Source of the DNA: Kiloniella spongiae
GTDB lineage: Bacteria; Pseudomonadota; Alphaproteobacteria; Kiloniellales; Kiloniellaceae
NCBI RefSeq assembly: GCF_001026905.1
Contig: NZ_LAQL01000006.1
Location: 186,001-250,000 of the forward strand
Direction: 5' to 3'
DNA length: 64,000 nt
Shown piece by piece: positions 1 to 9,022 of the stretch. Both the position numbers and the translations under genes were made by a program. The stretch's first letter is position 1; the number at the start of each line of letters is the position of its first letter. The notes under the pieces are model-generated. The model saw only the letters and a list, made by a program, of their open reading frames with translations. It was not told the origin of the DNA and did not search any database.

Positions 1-116
1 TGAGAAACCGCAGATTGAGAGATTTCCTTGTGCTGGGCAGCCGCTGTCATACCCCCCGTTTCAACAACGGTGACAAAGATATCCAGCGCGCGCAGATCAA
101 GATCAAAATCGGACAT
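1..116 (-). CDS. LysR-family transcriptional regulator, N-terminal part (cut by window edge)
   Basis: Reading leftwards from an ATG at 116, the frame is open to the window edge for 38 codons. It begins MSDFDLDLRALDIFVTVVE and continues with TGGMTAAAQHKEISQSAVS, the first helices of a LysR winged helix-turn-helix (the L-x-x-F-x-x-V-x-E and A-A-x-x-L/I-x-x-S-Q-S-A-V-S pattern). The start codon overlaps the stop codon of the HAD hydrolase (TGATG), so the two are probably translated together. The effector domain lies outside the window, so the regulon cannot be guessed beyond a possible link to the hydrolase. Confidence 0.8.
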   Translation of the reverse strand, partial: MSDFDLDLRALDIFVTVVETGGMTAAAQHKEISQSAVS

Positions 117-904
117 CAGCTCAATAGCATCTTCGCAAGTTCAACGAATCCCCTGCCGCTTCGCTTTTCAGTAACCCATGTCGGCTCATGCGGTATCCTG
201 CCAATAAAGTCCTTCACATTCGCAACACCAACAGAGTGTGGGAACCGTGCGAACATCGGTGCATCATTTGGCGAATCGCCGGAAAAGACAACCTGATCCA
301 GAACCTGATCCAGCTCCAGATTATATGCTTCGCGGAACAGAACCTCGGTCATGGATAGCTTATCATAATCCCCAAACCAGCCATTAACGTGAATCGAGCT
401 CACCTTTGCCTTGGCTCCTGCCTCTTCAAACAACGAGACAATCCTGTCGATTGATTCCTGATCAAGAGGATCAACATCCTCACAAAAATCCACAGCAAGA
501 TCAGCGACGCGATAGTCTTGATCAGATGCGATTCCCGATCCCGGAACGTTCAGAGGAATCGACTGACGCAACCGATTGATACGCTTGCGATCTTCCGCCC
601 GCTCACCTGCTTCCTTCCAGAAGCGGCAGGTCATTTTTTTGGCATGATGTTCATACCGAAAGTAAAATGCGCCATTCTCCCCAACAACAGCATCAACCGG
701 CCACATACGCGCAAAGTGATCACACCATCCCGCCGGACGGCCTGTAATAGGGATAACTTTAAACCCGGCCTTCGTCAGATTTTCCAGCGCCATATAACTC
801 TCGGCACTAAGCTGACCATCAGTTGTTACCGTGTCATCAATATCTGTCAGCACATAGCGAATCTGGCTTTTAACAGCTCGTGGAAAATCGCTTAAGGGTT
901 TCAT
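116..904 (-). CDS. HAD-IIB (Cof-type) family phosphatase
   Basis: A 262-aa cytosolic hydrolase of the haloacid dehalogenase superfamily. Motif I is LTDIDDTVTTDG near the N-terminus (nucleophile and acid/base Asp), motif II is PITGRP, and motif IV is SGDSPNDAPMF near the C-terminus (Mg-binding GDxxND). The insertion between motifs II and IV fits the C2 cap of the IIB subclass, which includes sugar-phosphate and mannosyl-3-phosphoglycerate phosphatases; the substrate cannot be told from sequence. The frame is open up to 970, but the ATG at 904 is chosen because GGAG lies just upstream of it and the DxDxT motif then falls at the usual distance. It is coupled to a LysR gene downstream. Confidence 0.8.
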   Translation of the reverse strand: MKPLSDFPRAVKSQIRYVLTDIDDTVTTDGQLSAESYMALENLTKAGFKVIPITGRPAGWCDHFARMWPVDAVVGENGAFYFRYEHHAKKMTCRFWKEAGERAEDRKRINRLRQSIPLNVPGSGIASDQDYRVADLAVDFCEDVDPLDQESIDRIVSLFEEAGAKAKVSSIHVNGWFGDYDKLSMTEVLFREAYNLELDQVLDQVVFSGDSPNDAPMFARFPHSVGVANVKDFIGRIPHEPTWVTEKRSGRGFVELAKMLLS

Positions 905-1062
905 CTCTGCTCCACCATCATTAGGGCCAAAATTGATAAACCAAGATCCATAAATATCACCTGCGTACAATTAACCCCCTGTGTACAAGGGGAGCCGGGA
1001 AAAGAAAAGAAGCGTCCTTGGTTATTCCTCATCTTACTGCTAATCCAGAATCACGCCCCATA

Positions 1063-2607
1063 TCACGCCTTGGACACCAACTTTTCAAACACAGACGCCA
1101 ACCTTTTACAGCCGGATTCAATCTGATCCTGATGGCAAGCACCATACCCCATCAACAACCCTTGCCTAGCACTCGTTTTATCGTCGTAAAAAAGAGAAAG
1201 AGGTGACGCTGAAATATTCACTTTGTCTGCTTCGGCCACAACTTTGCGATCTGTTGTTTTCCGACATGCCCTATCTGTAAAGTATGCCGTAATATGTAAT
1301 CCTGCGACATTCGGATTTATGACAAGATAATCAGACAAGTGACGCTCTATCCCTTGAACAAGCATCTCTTGACGCTGTGCATAAACTTTGCGCATCCGCC
1401 TGATATGAGACGAGAAATGACCTTCGGCCATAAAATCAGCAAGTGCAGGTTGCGCAAGCAGGGAAGAACGTTCATCCATAAGCATCCGCGCCGAACTCAC
1501 GGCATCAACCAGATGCTCTGGCACGACGAGATACCCCAGACGTAAAACGTGGAACAGAACTTTGGAAAACGAGCCGAGATAAACTACTCGGGAAGCTTCT
1601 TGCAAATGCCCCCGCCTTTCAGCTTCCAGTCCCTGTAGAGAAGATATAGGCTTACCGGAAAACCTGAACTCGCTCTCATAGTCATCTTCTAATATCCACG
1701 CATTATTTTCTTCGGCCCAGTCAAGCAGTTCAAGGCGGCGCCTCAAAGACATCACGACACCCAAAGGGTATTGATGTGATGGCGAAACTACCGCCATTCG
1801 CGCATTTTTTGCCATTACACGACCAGCTTCAACTGACAGTCCTTCTTCATCTACAGGTACGTATGCCATCTCAATGCCCGCCGAATGTAATGGCCCTTTT
1901 AATCCCGGATATCCCGGTTCTTCAAACCAGGCTGTTTCCCCTGAATCCAAAAGGATTCGCGCCATAAAATCGGTTGCCTGACGTGCACCAGAGGTAATCA
2001 TAACCTGTCGCCAGTCACACTTTATGCCCCGGGCAACACGTAAATAATCAGCAATTTCTTTGCGAAGCGGAATATAACCGCAAGGGTCAGGATTCCTCAG
2101 TAGATCAGCTTTTGGATAACGCCAGGTGCGGGAAAGAGATCGCGCCCAGAGTGGAAAAGGAAAAGATTCCACATCTGTCATGCCCGGCGAAAATGCCGTA
2201 TGATTTTTATGCGCACGTTTTTCCTTTTGCATTATTGCCAGTTGCTCTCCCCTCCGGGAAAGGCCACGCGGATTTATTTCCGGTGTTGATTGTGAATAAG
2301 CAGAGGGTCTAGCCAAAGCAACACCGATATCATCCGGCAACTCTTTCGAAATATAGGTACCAGAACCACTGACACCTTCCAGATATCCCTCCGCAAGCAG
2401 CTGATCAAAAGCCCCTAGGACAGTATTGCGTGAGCATGCCAGCTCTTTTCCGAGCGCGCGAGTAGATGGCAATCTTTCCCCCGGTTGCAGTCGACCACCC
2501 AACACCATCTCCCTCAACTGAGTAAAAAGCTGCTGCTGCAAGGAATGTTCACTGGTTTTATCCAGAACTACATCTAACAAAGGGGTATTTGTTGGCTTTC
2601 CAACCAT
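1063..2607 (-). CDS. MocR/PdxR-type regulator (GntR HTH fused to class I aminotransferase-like domain)
   Basis: A 514-aa fusion. Residues ~15–85 form a GntR winged helix (LQQQLFTQLREMVLGGRLQP, then LPSTRALGKELACSRNTV). Residues ~130–510 form a fold-type I PLP-binding domain with ITSGARQATDF, an ILEDDYESEF strand and the PLP-lysine segment LGSFSKVLF. MocR proteins usually sense PLP or an amino compound and control a divergent metabolic or transport gene; here the divergent gene is an EamA exporter. A TTG at 2619 is possible, but the ATG at 2607 has GAGG six bases upstream. The segment after the lysine reads HVLRLGY where the family usually has a Pro before x-LRLGY. Confidence 0.88.
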   Translation of the reverse strand: MVGKPTNTPLLDVVLDKTSEHSLQQQLFTQLREMVLGGRLQPGERLPSTRALGKELACSRNTVLGAFDQLLAEGYLEGVSGSGTYISKELPDDIGVALARPSAYSQSTPEINPRGLSRRGEQLAIMQKEKRAHKNHTAFSPGMTDVESFPFPLWARSLSRTWRYPKADLLRNPDPCGYIPLRKEIADYLRVARGIKCDWRQVMITSGARQATDFMARILLDSGETAWFEEPGYPGLKGPLHSAGIEMAYVPVDEEGLSVEAGRVMAKNARMAVVSPSHQYPLGVVMSLRRRLELLDWAEENNAWILEDDYESEFRFSGKPISSLQGLEAERRGHLQEASRVVYLGSFSKVLFHVLRLGYLVVPEHLVDAVSSARMLMDERSSLLAQPALADFMAEGHFSSHIRRMRKVYAQRQEMLVQGIERHLSDYLVINPNVAGLHITAYFTDRACRKTTDRKVVAEADKVNISASPLSLFYDDKTSARQGLLMGYGACHQDQIESGCKRLASVFEKLVSKA

Positions 2608-2703
2608 CCTTAACCTCAAAAATTGGCCCTCGTAACTATCAAGGAAACCTTACATTCTTAGAGCCAATTAACAATATACCTTCTAACAAATCTCAGGCTT
2701 GCC

Positions 2704-2727
2704 CCCTGACAAATTGCACCCTGACAA
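2704..2727. promoter_or_regulatory. Tandem direct repeat, candidate MocR operator
   Basis: CCCTGACAA occurs at 2704–2712 and again at 2719–2727, in direct orientation 15 bp apart, in the 190-bp gap between the divergent MocR and EamA genes. MocR-type regulators are known to bind direct repeats. Assignment to this regulator is inference from position. Confidence 0.45.
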
Positions 2728-2797
2728 TATCGCTACTGCGTACAACAACGAACTTTGCTAAGAAAATGTAATCTATCCGCATAAAAACCAGAGTCTC

Positions 2798-3748
2798 ATG
2801 ACAAACACATCGCAAGAAAATTCAAATCCCGGAAATTCGAATAACGGAAATTCAAACCTCCTGGCCATACTTGCGCCTTGTACCTTTGTCTTGATTTGGT
2901 CCACTGGATTTGTCTTTGCCAAAATGGCCTTGCCTTATGCGGAAACCATGACACTCCTCGCCACCAGATTCCTTCTCGCCGTGGGCTTACTGTTGCTTAT
3001 CTCCCTTATCTGGAAAGCAAAATGGCCCAGAGATCCAATGCAAATACTGCACATCGCTGTCGCAGGCATTCTTTTGCATGCGATTTATCTTGGGGGTGTT
3101 TTTGCATCAATTGAACTGGGTCTTCAAGCTGGTGTTGCCGCACTGATTGTCGGCATTCAACCGCTCTTGGTGGCTTTTGCTGCTGGCGTATTCCTAAAAG
3201 AAAAGATAACGACCAGACAATGGATCGGTCTTATTCTCGGCGTTAGCGGTGTTATTCTGGTCGTCTGGGCAAAGCTTGAAAATGGTCTGGGGACACCATT
3301 GGGTGTCAGCATCGCCGTTGTGGCTCTTTTTGGTATTTCTATCGGCACCGTTTATCAAAAACGTTTTTGTGGCGAAATGGATTTGCGCACTGGTGCCGTA
3401 ATACAATATGCGGCCGCTTCAATCCCCACAGGCATACTGGCTTATTTTACCGAAAGCATGATCATCAACTGGGCCGAGGAAATGATTTTTGCCATGTTCT
3501 GGCTGGTTGTCGTGCTCTCTGTCGGGGCCATAAGTCTGCTCTACATCTTGATCCGCAAAGGCGCGGCTTCGAAGGTATCAAGTATGTTCTTCCTCGTGCC
3601 CCCAACTGCCGCCCTTATGGCATGGGTACTGTATGATGAAACTTTCAGATCCACAGCCTTGGTCGGTATGGCGATGACTGTAATCGGCGTTGCCCTAGTG
3701 AATCTACGGCCGATCAAAAAGCTTGGCTTGAGAACCAGACCAAGCTAA
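2798..3748 (+). CDS. EamA-family (DMT) inner-membrane transporter
   Basis: A 316-aa protein with about ten hydrophobic segments in two homologous halves, beginning after a polar Asn/Ser-rich head (residues 1–22). The first segment contains FVLIWSTGFVFAKMALPY, typical of EamA repeats, and the inner part GLQAGVAALIVGIQPLLVAF is the usual end of the first repeat. Relatives export amino acids and metabolites across the inner membrane. It is divergent from the MocR gene and is probably controlled by it, perhaps as an exporter of the compound sensed. Substrate unknown. Confidence 0.85.
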   Translation: MTNTSQENSNPGNSNNGNSNLLAILAPCTFVLIWSTGFVFAKMALPYAETMTLLATRFLLAVGLLLLISLIWKAKWPRDPMQILHIAVAGILLHAIYLGGVFASIELGLQAGVAALIVGIQPLLVAFAAGVFLKEKITTRQWIGLILGVSGVILVVWAKLENGLGTPLGVSIAVVALFGISIGTVYQKRFCGEMDLRTGAVIQYAAASIPTGILAYFTESMIINWAEEMIFAMFWLVVVLSVGAISLLYILIRKGAASKVSSMFFLVPPTAALMAWVLYDETFRSTALVGMAMTVIGVALVNLRPIKKLGLRTRPS

Positions 3749-3754
3749 CGGCCA

Positions 3755-4036
3755 TTACTCTTTATTCCCCATTAAACGATCTTCAAGTTCACAGGCTTCA
3801 TCAATGATCAGTGTATAGAGCTTGCGAATAAAATCTGCATCAAGACCTTTTTGCGCACCCGTCTCGGCGTTTCGTTCACGCACTTCATCGACCCGATCTT
3901 GTAGGATCGCCGGAATATTATGCTTGTTTTTCAGTTCGGCCACTTCTCGAATGACTTCAAATCGTTGAGAAAAAAGCTCCATAATCTGATCATCAAGATC
4001 ATCAATGCGCCGACGATAAGGGCTGAGAAGCTCCAT
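3755..4036 (-). CDS. Chorismate mutase, AroQ class (type II)
   Basis: A 93-aa all-helical protein that should convert chorismate to prephenate in Phe/Tyr synthesis. The sequence shows the AroQ helix 1 pattern RRRIDDLDDQIMELFSQRFE, then REVAELKNKHNIP and the DRVDEVRERN segment, which supply the conserved Arg, Lys, Asp and Glu active-site positions. Length is typical of a monofunctional AroQ domain. It faces the EamA gene tail to tail with a 6-bp gap and no clear terminator between them. Confidence 0.9.
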   Translation of the reverse strand: MELLSPYRRRIDDLDDQIMELFSQRFEVIREVAELKNKHNIPAILQDRVDEVRERNAETGAQKGLDADFIRKLYTLIIDEACELEDRLMGNKE

Positions 4037-4089
4037 AACTTTTGGTTACTCCGACTAAAGGGATTAGAAACTATGCAAATACAACGAAC

Positions 4090-4350
4090 TTAGAAATCAA
4101 CACAAATACCTTTACGCTCCCAGTCACCATAACGTGTCGGCTCTGGACCACTGGGGCCACCGATTTCTGGCTTCTTATCCAAGCCTTCCATCAATTGTTT
4201 TTCACGTTCAAGTCGAGCCGCCATTGCTTTATCAAGATCACCAGGCGTAACTTTTTTACGCTTCGCACCAGAAACGATATCCCCCGGTGCCGGGAAATGA
4301 TTCTTTCTGGCTTTTTGATTAGGTGTATGTGTCGTAAAAGATCTTGTCAT
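4090..4350 (-). CDS. DUF1674 protein, succinate dehydrogenase assembly factor 4 homologue
   Basis: An 86-aa basic protein whose C-terminus carries the family signature EIGGPSGPEPTRYGDWERKG followed by ICVDF. DUF1674 proteins are the bacterial relatives of mitochondrial SdhAF4, which helps FAD-loaded SdhA join the succinate dehydrogenase complex. The N-terminal half is low-complexity and lysine-rich, as usual. It is divergent from rsmB and lies upstream of the chorismate mutase gene on the same strand with a gap of about 50 bp. Confidence 0.85.
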   Translation of the reverse strand: MTRSFTTHTPNQKARKNHFPAPGDIVSGAKRKKVTPGDLDKAMAARLEREKQLMEGLDKKPEIGGPSGPEPTRYGDWERKGICVDF

Positions 4351-4533
4351 AACTATTCATATGGCATGTCATGGGGGTAATGCCAAGCCTCCAAACCAAA
4401 AGATATAACGCATCTTGTCGCGCCTCTTTCGGGGAACAGCTTACCAATAGACTTATCAATATTTCATCAAGAACATAGCACCTGCGCAAAAATAGCTCTT
4501 TCTTCACGCTACATTCATGGTAAACCCTAGCCC

Positions 4534-5913
4534 ATGACTGAAAAACACAACAAACATACAAACGCTTCCGGATCCAGAAACAAAGCAGGCAATAAGTCTC
4601 ATAGTGGCCGCCCAGCTAATCCGAGAAAGCTCGTTCTGAATCTTTTGAAAGACATCATGCGGGAACAAAAAACCCTTGATGAAGCCCTGAACAATAACAA
4701 GGCAGATTTTGAAAGCATGGAACGACGCGACAGAGCTTTTGCCCGTTTGTTGATTTCAACACTTATGCGTCGTCTTGGCCAAATTGATAAAGCCATCAAT
4801 GCCTGCATGAAACGACGTTTACCTGCCAAAATGGCAGACGTGCGTGACATTATTCGCCTGGGTGCTGTTCAGTTGCTTTATCTCGACACACCACCTCATG
4901 CTGCGGTTAGCACCAGCCTTGACCTAGCTAGAAGCCCAAAACTCAGTGGGAATAAACCAGTTATGAATGCCGTTTTGCGCCGCCTCTCACGCGAAGGCCA
5001 AGACATGCTGGCGAAGATGGACGAAAGCCAGGACAACTTGCCAAACTGGCTTTGGAAAAAATGGGCGGAAACCTATGGCGGAGCAACAGCCAAGGCAATT
5101 TCGCTCAGCCACCTTGCCGAAGCGCCTCTGGATTTGACTGTAAAAGAAGCTCCGGCTGAATGGGCCGAAAAGCTCGGTGGTAACGTTACTTCTGGCAATT
5201 CTATTCGCTTACCCGCTGGTACAGGAGACCCCGTATTCCTAGAAGGTTATGAAGAAGGTCATTGGTGGGTTCAGGATTTTGCCGCAAGCCTTCCCGTTCT
5301 TCTGCTCGGATCAGTAAAGGGCAAAAAAGTCGGAGACATCTGTGCAGCTCCCGGCGGCAAAACAGCAGAACTCGTCACAGGAGGCGCGGATGTTACCGCT
5401 GTAGATTCCTCCGCAAAACGACTGACACGGGTTCACGAAAATCTCGAACGACTTCAGCTAGATGCAGAAGTCATTCAAGCCGATGCCACAACCTGGCAGC
5501 CGAACGAAGAGTTTGATGCTCTGCTTCTTGATGCGCCCTGTTCTGCAACAGGCACTTTGCGTAAGCACCCTGAATTAGGCAGAATTAAACGTCCTGAAGA
5601 CATCGAAATCTTAGCTGATTTGCAACGTGAGTTGCTTGAAAATTGCGCCAAAATGGTCAAACCTGGCGGCACAATAGTTTATGCCACCTGCTCACTTGAA
5701 CCCGAAGAAGGTCAATACCAGATTCAGCATTTTCTCAAGAAAAATGGAACGAACTTTGAACGCGTTCCGGTTAAAGCTGAAGAGCTTGGAAGTGCTAACT
5801 GGCTAGGAATGCTATTGACAAAAGAGGGCGATCTCCGCTGCCTGCCATGTCACAGACATGACGAAGGCGGCATGGACGGGTTTTACGCCTGCCGCCTTCG
5901 AAAAATTGCCTAA
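4534..5913 (+). CDS. rsmB: 16S rRNA (cytosine-967 C5) methyltransferase RsmB
   Basis: A 459-aa RNA methyltransferase. Residues ~25–165 form a NusB-like RNA-binding domain (ending GNKPVMNAVLRRLSREG). The C-terminal half is a Rossmann SAM domain with motif I DICAAPGGKTAEL, motif IV DAPCSATGTLRKHPE and motif VI ATCSLEPEEGQ. The Cys in motif VI (TC) is the family's nucleophile and the Cys in motif IV (PC) releases the product. Length and domain order match RsmB/Sun. The first ~30 residues are polar and Asn/Lys-rich. It ends 10 bp before the convergent chemoreceptor gene. Confidence 0.93.
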   Translation: MTEKHNKHTNASGSRNKAGNKSHSGRPANPRKLVLNLLKDIMREQKTLDEALNNNKADFESMERRDRAFARLLISTLMRRLGQIDKAINACMKRRLPAKMADVRDIIRLGAVQLLYLDTPPHAAVSTSLDLARSPKLSGNKPVMNAVLRRLSREGQDMLAKMDESQDNLPNWLWKKWAETYGGATAKAISLSHLAEAPLDLTVKEAPAEWAEKLGGNVTSGNSIRLPAGTGDPVFLEGYEEGHWWVQDFAASLPVLLLGSVKGKKVGDICAAPGGKTAELVTGGADVTAVDSSAKRLTRVHENLERLQLDAEVIQADATTWQPNEEFDALLLDAPCSATGTLRKHPELGRIKRPEDIEILADLQRELLENCAKMVKPGGTIVYATCSLEPEEGQYQIQHFLKKNGTNFERVPVKAEELGSANWLGMLLTKEGDLRCLPCHRHDEGGMDGFYACRLRKIA

Positions 5914-5923
5914 GGATTTATCC

Positions 5924-8116
5924 TTAAGCCGCGCGGATTCCCTGGATAAATTCCTCCACGCTTTTACGCATCTCACTAGCCTGTCGCGAAAGGCCTTCAG
6001 AAGCTTCCAACACTTGCTGAGAAGACGTTCCAGTTTGCGTCGAAGCTTCACTTACACCTTGCATGTTCGATGTTACTTCGGCCGTTCCTGCAGATGCTTC
6101 CTGAACATTACGAGAGATTTCCTGTGTCGCAGAACCTTGCTCTTCAATCGCCGTAGAAATTGAAACAGAAATCTCGTTCATTGATTCAATTGTTTTACCA
6201 ATTGCCTCAATTGCCGTAACAGCCGATTTGGTAACATCCTGCATCTCATCAACCTGACTGCTGATTTCTTCAGTGGCCTTGGCTGTTTGATTAGCCAGAT
6301 TTTTCACTTCACTGGCAACAACGGCAAAACCTTTACCTGCTTCACCAGCTCTGGCAGCTTCAATTGTCGCGTTCAAAGCGAGAAGATTCGTTTGCTCTGC
6401 AATATCGGAAATCAAGCCAACAACTTCCCCAATCCGGTTCGATGCTTCTTCCAAACCCTTAATTGTTGCGATATTTGCATCGGCTTTGGAAACAGCATCG
6501 CTGGCAATCTGGCTTGATTCACCAACCTGGCGATTGATTTCTTCGATAGAACAGCTCAGTTCTTCCGCAGCTGCAGCAACTGTCTGTACATTTACCGAGG
6601 CCTCTTCTGCCGCAGCAGCAACCGTGTTGGAACGAAGTGCCGTATCCTGAGCCACTGAAGACATTTCGCCCGATGTTGTATTCATCTGAGAAGCAGCCGT
6701 ACTTACACTCGTCAAAATCTGATTACTATCTGCTTCAAACTGTGCAACTAGCTCCTCAATGCGCTTCGTTCGTTGTTCACGAAGGGCAACCAACTCCTTC
6801 TCTTTTTCTGCCATTTCACCTTGTTTAATGGCGTTTTCTTTGAAGGTTTGAAGAGCTGAAGCCATATCGCCAATTTCATCCGCACGCCCAAGCCCAGATA
6901 CATCAAAAGATTTATCACCATTGGCCAACATCAACATTTCTGATGTGGATTGACGGATAGGATTACTGATAGTACGGGCAAAATACCAACCAAGAATCGC
7001 TACGAAAAACAATACAACTGCGCTAATTATCAAAATATATACAACAGTAGAATCTGAAAGGTGCAGAACTTCTTCTTCATCAATCTCTGCCATCAACGCC
7101 CAATGTACACCGTGAATATCAAGCGGTTGATAAGCAGATAAAACATTTATGCCACGATAATCGGGAACAATGGCAATGCCCGCCTCACCAGCAAGAGCCC
7201 TTTTCACTGTTTCGGTTTCAACTTTGGTTTTAAGAATGGTTGATTCTTCTGAAAAGCGTGAATCACTCCGCATTAAATAGTCTGTACCAACAATGTAAGT
7301 TTCCCCACTTTCTCCCATGCCCGCGCTCTGTTGCATAACGCTATTAATTCGATCAATGGGCATTTGGAAAATAAGCACTCCTTGAAAGCCATTTTGCGAA
7401 ATAATTGGCGTGGACATGAAACTAGCCGGAGCGCCATAGCTTGGTGCATAAGGTGCAAAATCAATAAAATTAACAGATCCAGCTTTTTGATTATCTAAGG
7501 CTGCATTGTATACTTCAGCGATACCAGTATCTTTATATTTTCCACTCTTAAGATTTGTCGCGTAATCCAGCTCTTTAAAAACACTGTAAACAACATTGCC
7601 ATCAACATCGACCAGAAAGACATCATAATACCCTCTGCTTTCCAACATTTGACGGAACCATGGGTGAAAACGACGATGGTCTGAGTGATAAGAACCCTCT
7701 ATTTGGGGACCATCATAGAGATGTTTATCACCAAGCTTTTCAGGATTCCCCTCTGTATTGGTTGCTTCAGCAGAGGGATCATTAATGTAAATTCCTTGTA
7801 AAGACTTTAAGGGATCTGAATGTCTGCGTTTTTCGTCTCGAAAACCGAGTGTGAAATTGGACATCGCATTTTGAACATACCCATTAGCCGCTGAAACAGT
7901 GATATCTTCTTCAATAGAGTTGAGATAGCTTTGTAGCGCTGATTTCCGAGCTTCACCTAGTGCAACAAGAGTTTTCTCCTCGAGATGAACCAGACTTGAA
8001 GTTGCGTTCTTAACACTGAAGATTCCAATTGAAACGACAGATAATGCAGAAATAATCACAAACAAAATCGGAAGTTTTCTTGATATTCTCATATCAAGCA
8101 GTTTAGAGATTTTCAT
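5924..8116 (-). CDS. Methyl-accepting chemotaxis protein with dCache sensor domain
   Basis: A 730-aa chemoreceptor. A transmembrane helix lies near residues 15–37 ([20 protein letters not shown]). A large periplasmic sensor of dCache type follows (~40–350), then a second helix ([20 protein letters not shown]), a HAMP domain with the N-P after the helix, and the cytoplasmic signalling coil. The hairpin tip [20 protein letters not shown] is fully conserved. It should pass ligand binding to CheA/CheW. ATG at 8116 is preceded by AAGG, while a GTG one codon earlier is also possible. The ligand is unknown; no che genes are in view. Confidence 0.92.
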   Translation of the reverse strand: MKISKLLDMRISRKLPILFVIISALSVVSIGIFSVKNATSSLVHLEEKTLVALGEARKSALQSYLNSIEEDITVSAANGYVQNAMSNFTLGFRDEKRRHSDPLKSLQGIYINDPSAEATNTEGNPEKLGDKHLYDGPQIEGSYHSDHRRFHPWFRQMLESRGYYDVFLVDVDGNVVYSVFKELDYATNLKSGKYKDTGIAEVYNAALDNQKAGSVNFIDFAPYAPSYGAPASFMSTPIISQNGFQGVLIFQMPIDRINSVMQQSAGMGESGETYIVGTDYLMRSDSRFSEESTILKTKVETETVKRALAGEAGIAIVPDYRGINVLSAYQPLDIHGVHWALMAEIDEEEVLHLSDSTVVYILIISAVVLFFVAILGWYFARTISNPIRQSTSEMLMLANGDKSFDVSGLGRADEIGDMASALQTFKENAIKQGEMAEKEKELVALREQRTKRIEELVAQFEADSNQILTSVSTAASQMNTTSGEMSSVAQDTALRSNTVAAAAEEASVNVQTVAAAAEELSCSIEEINRQVGESSQIASDAVSKADANIATIKGLEEASNRIGEVVGLISDIAEQTNLLALNATIEAARAGEAGKGFAVVASEVKNLANQTAKATEEISSQVDEMQDVTKSAVTAIEAIGKTIESMNEISVSISTAIEEQGSATQEISRNVQEASAGTAEVTSNMQGVSEASTQTGTSSQQVLEASEGLSRQASEMRKSVEEFIQGIRAA

Positions 8117-8434
8117 CACCTTGTAAGGCCCTCCTATCGCCCTATGCTGAATAGCCCGCCTTCCCCCTCAGCCTTTATTATGTTTCTGAGTGCGTGTAAT
8201 TCAACGACCACCATGCATACCATGATATGCAGAAATTCTTAAAAAGAACTTAACCGAATAATCTAATACAATAAAGCTTGGTAAAAACGCTAAACTTATT
8301 AATTAGTTACGCACATTATATCTTTGATATTATTTACATTTCATTAAAGCGACAACACCATAAATAGGATATGATATGAAAACCAAATCCTCCAAAATAG
8401 AAGCATAAGATTACTTAAAGCAAAAACTTAATGA
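8117..8434. other. A+T-rich intergenic stretch
   Basis: About 320 bases between two minus-strand genes. It should hold the promoter of the chemoreceptor gene. I see no coding frame, no RNA gene and no strong hairpin followed by a T-run; the composition is markedly A+T-rich. Confidence 0.6.
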
Positions 8435-8902
8435 TTAATTTTGATTAGTAAGTATAGGAATAGACATTCCAACTTTTACTGAATCCATTACTATATTAGT
8501 CTTAAATTTACTTACCTCAGCATTCCCAAAAAAATACTCCCGGGTGAATTGTTCGTAATGCTGAATATCTCGTACTAATAAGACAATAATAAAATCCGCC
8601 TCACCAGTTGTGTAATAGCATTGCTGGACCTCTTGTGCCTGTCTCATACGCTTCTTAAAACCATCAAGGACGTTCAAGTTTTCACGCTCAAGACTAACTT
8701 CTGTGATAACAGTCATTGGATGCCCCATTTTCTTGGGATCCAGCAACGCCACCTCTGCTCTGATAACCCCACTATCTTTTAGGCGTTTCAAACGCTTCTG
8801 AACTGCCGCAGGTGATAAGCCAATTTCAGCACTGATCTTTTCTGCTGTCATACGACTATCTTTTTGCACGTGAAACAGAATTTTATAATCAAAGGCGTCC
8901 AT
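8435..8902 (-). CDS. Lrp/AsnC-family transcriptional regulator
   Basis: A 155-aa regulator starting MDAFDYKILFHVQKDSRM, the standard Lrp N-terminus. The winged helix is TAEKISAEIGLSPAAVQKRL, followed by a RAM effector domain with CYYTTGEADFIIVLLVRD, where the usual ligand-binding G-x-x-D is present. A longer frame starts at 8920 (TTG) or 8914 (ATG), but 8902 gives the family start. It is divergent from the M20 amidohydrolase and diaminopropionate lyase genes, so an amino acid related to their substrate is its probable effector. The shared promoter region is nearly pure A+T, as is common at Lrp targets. Confidence 0.9.
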   Translation of the reverse strand: MDAFDYKILFHVQKDSRMTAEKISAEIGLSPAAVQKRLKRLKDSGVIRAEVALLDPKKMGHPMTVITEVSLERENLNVLDGFKKRMRQAQEVQQCYYTTGEADFIIVLLVRDIQHYEQFTREYFFGNAEVSKFKTNIVMDSVKVGMSIPILTNQN

Positions 8903-9022
8903 TATTATTCTCATCTTCAAAAAGTTATATTATTATAAAATTAGTATTCAAAAATTTAGAATTCAATAAATTTAATAAAAATCCCCCTGTATCCTTATGC
9001 GCTAGAATTAGAGGAGTTGATT

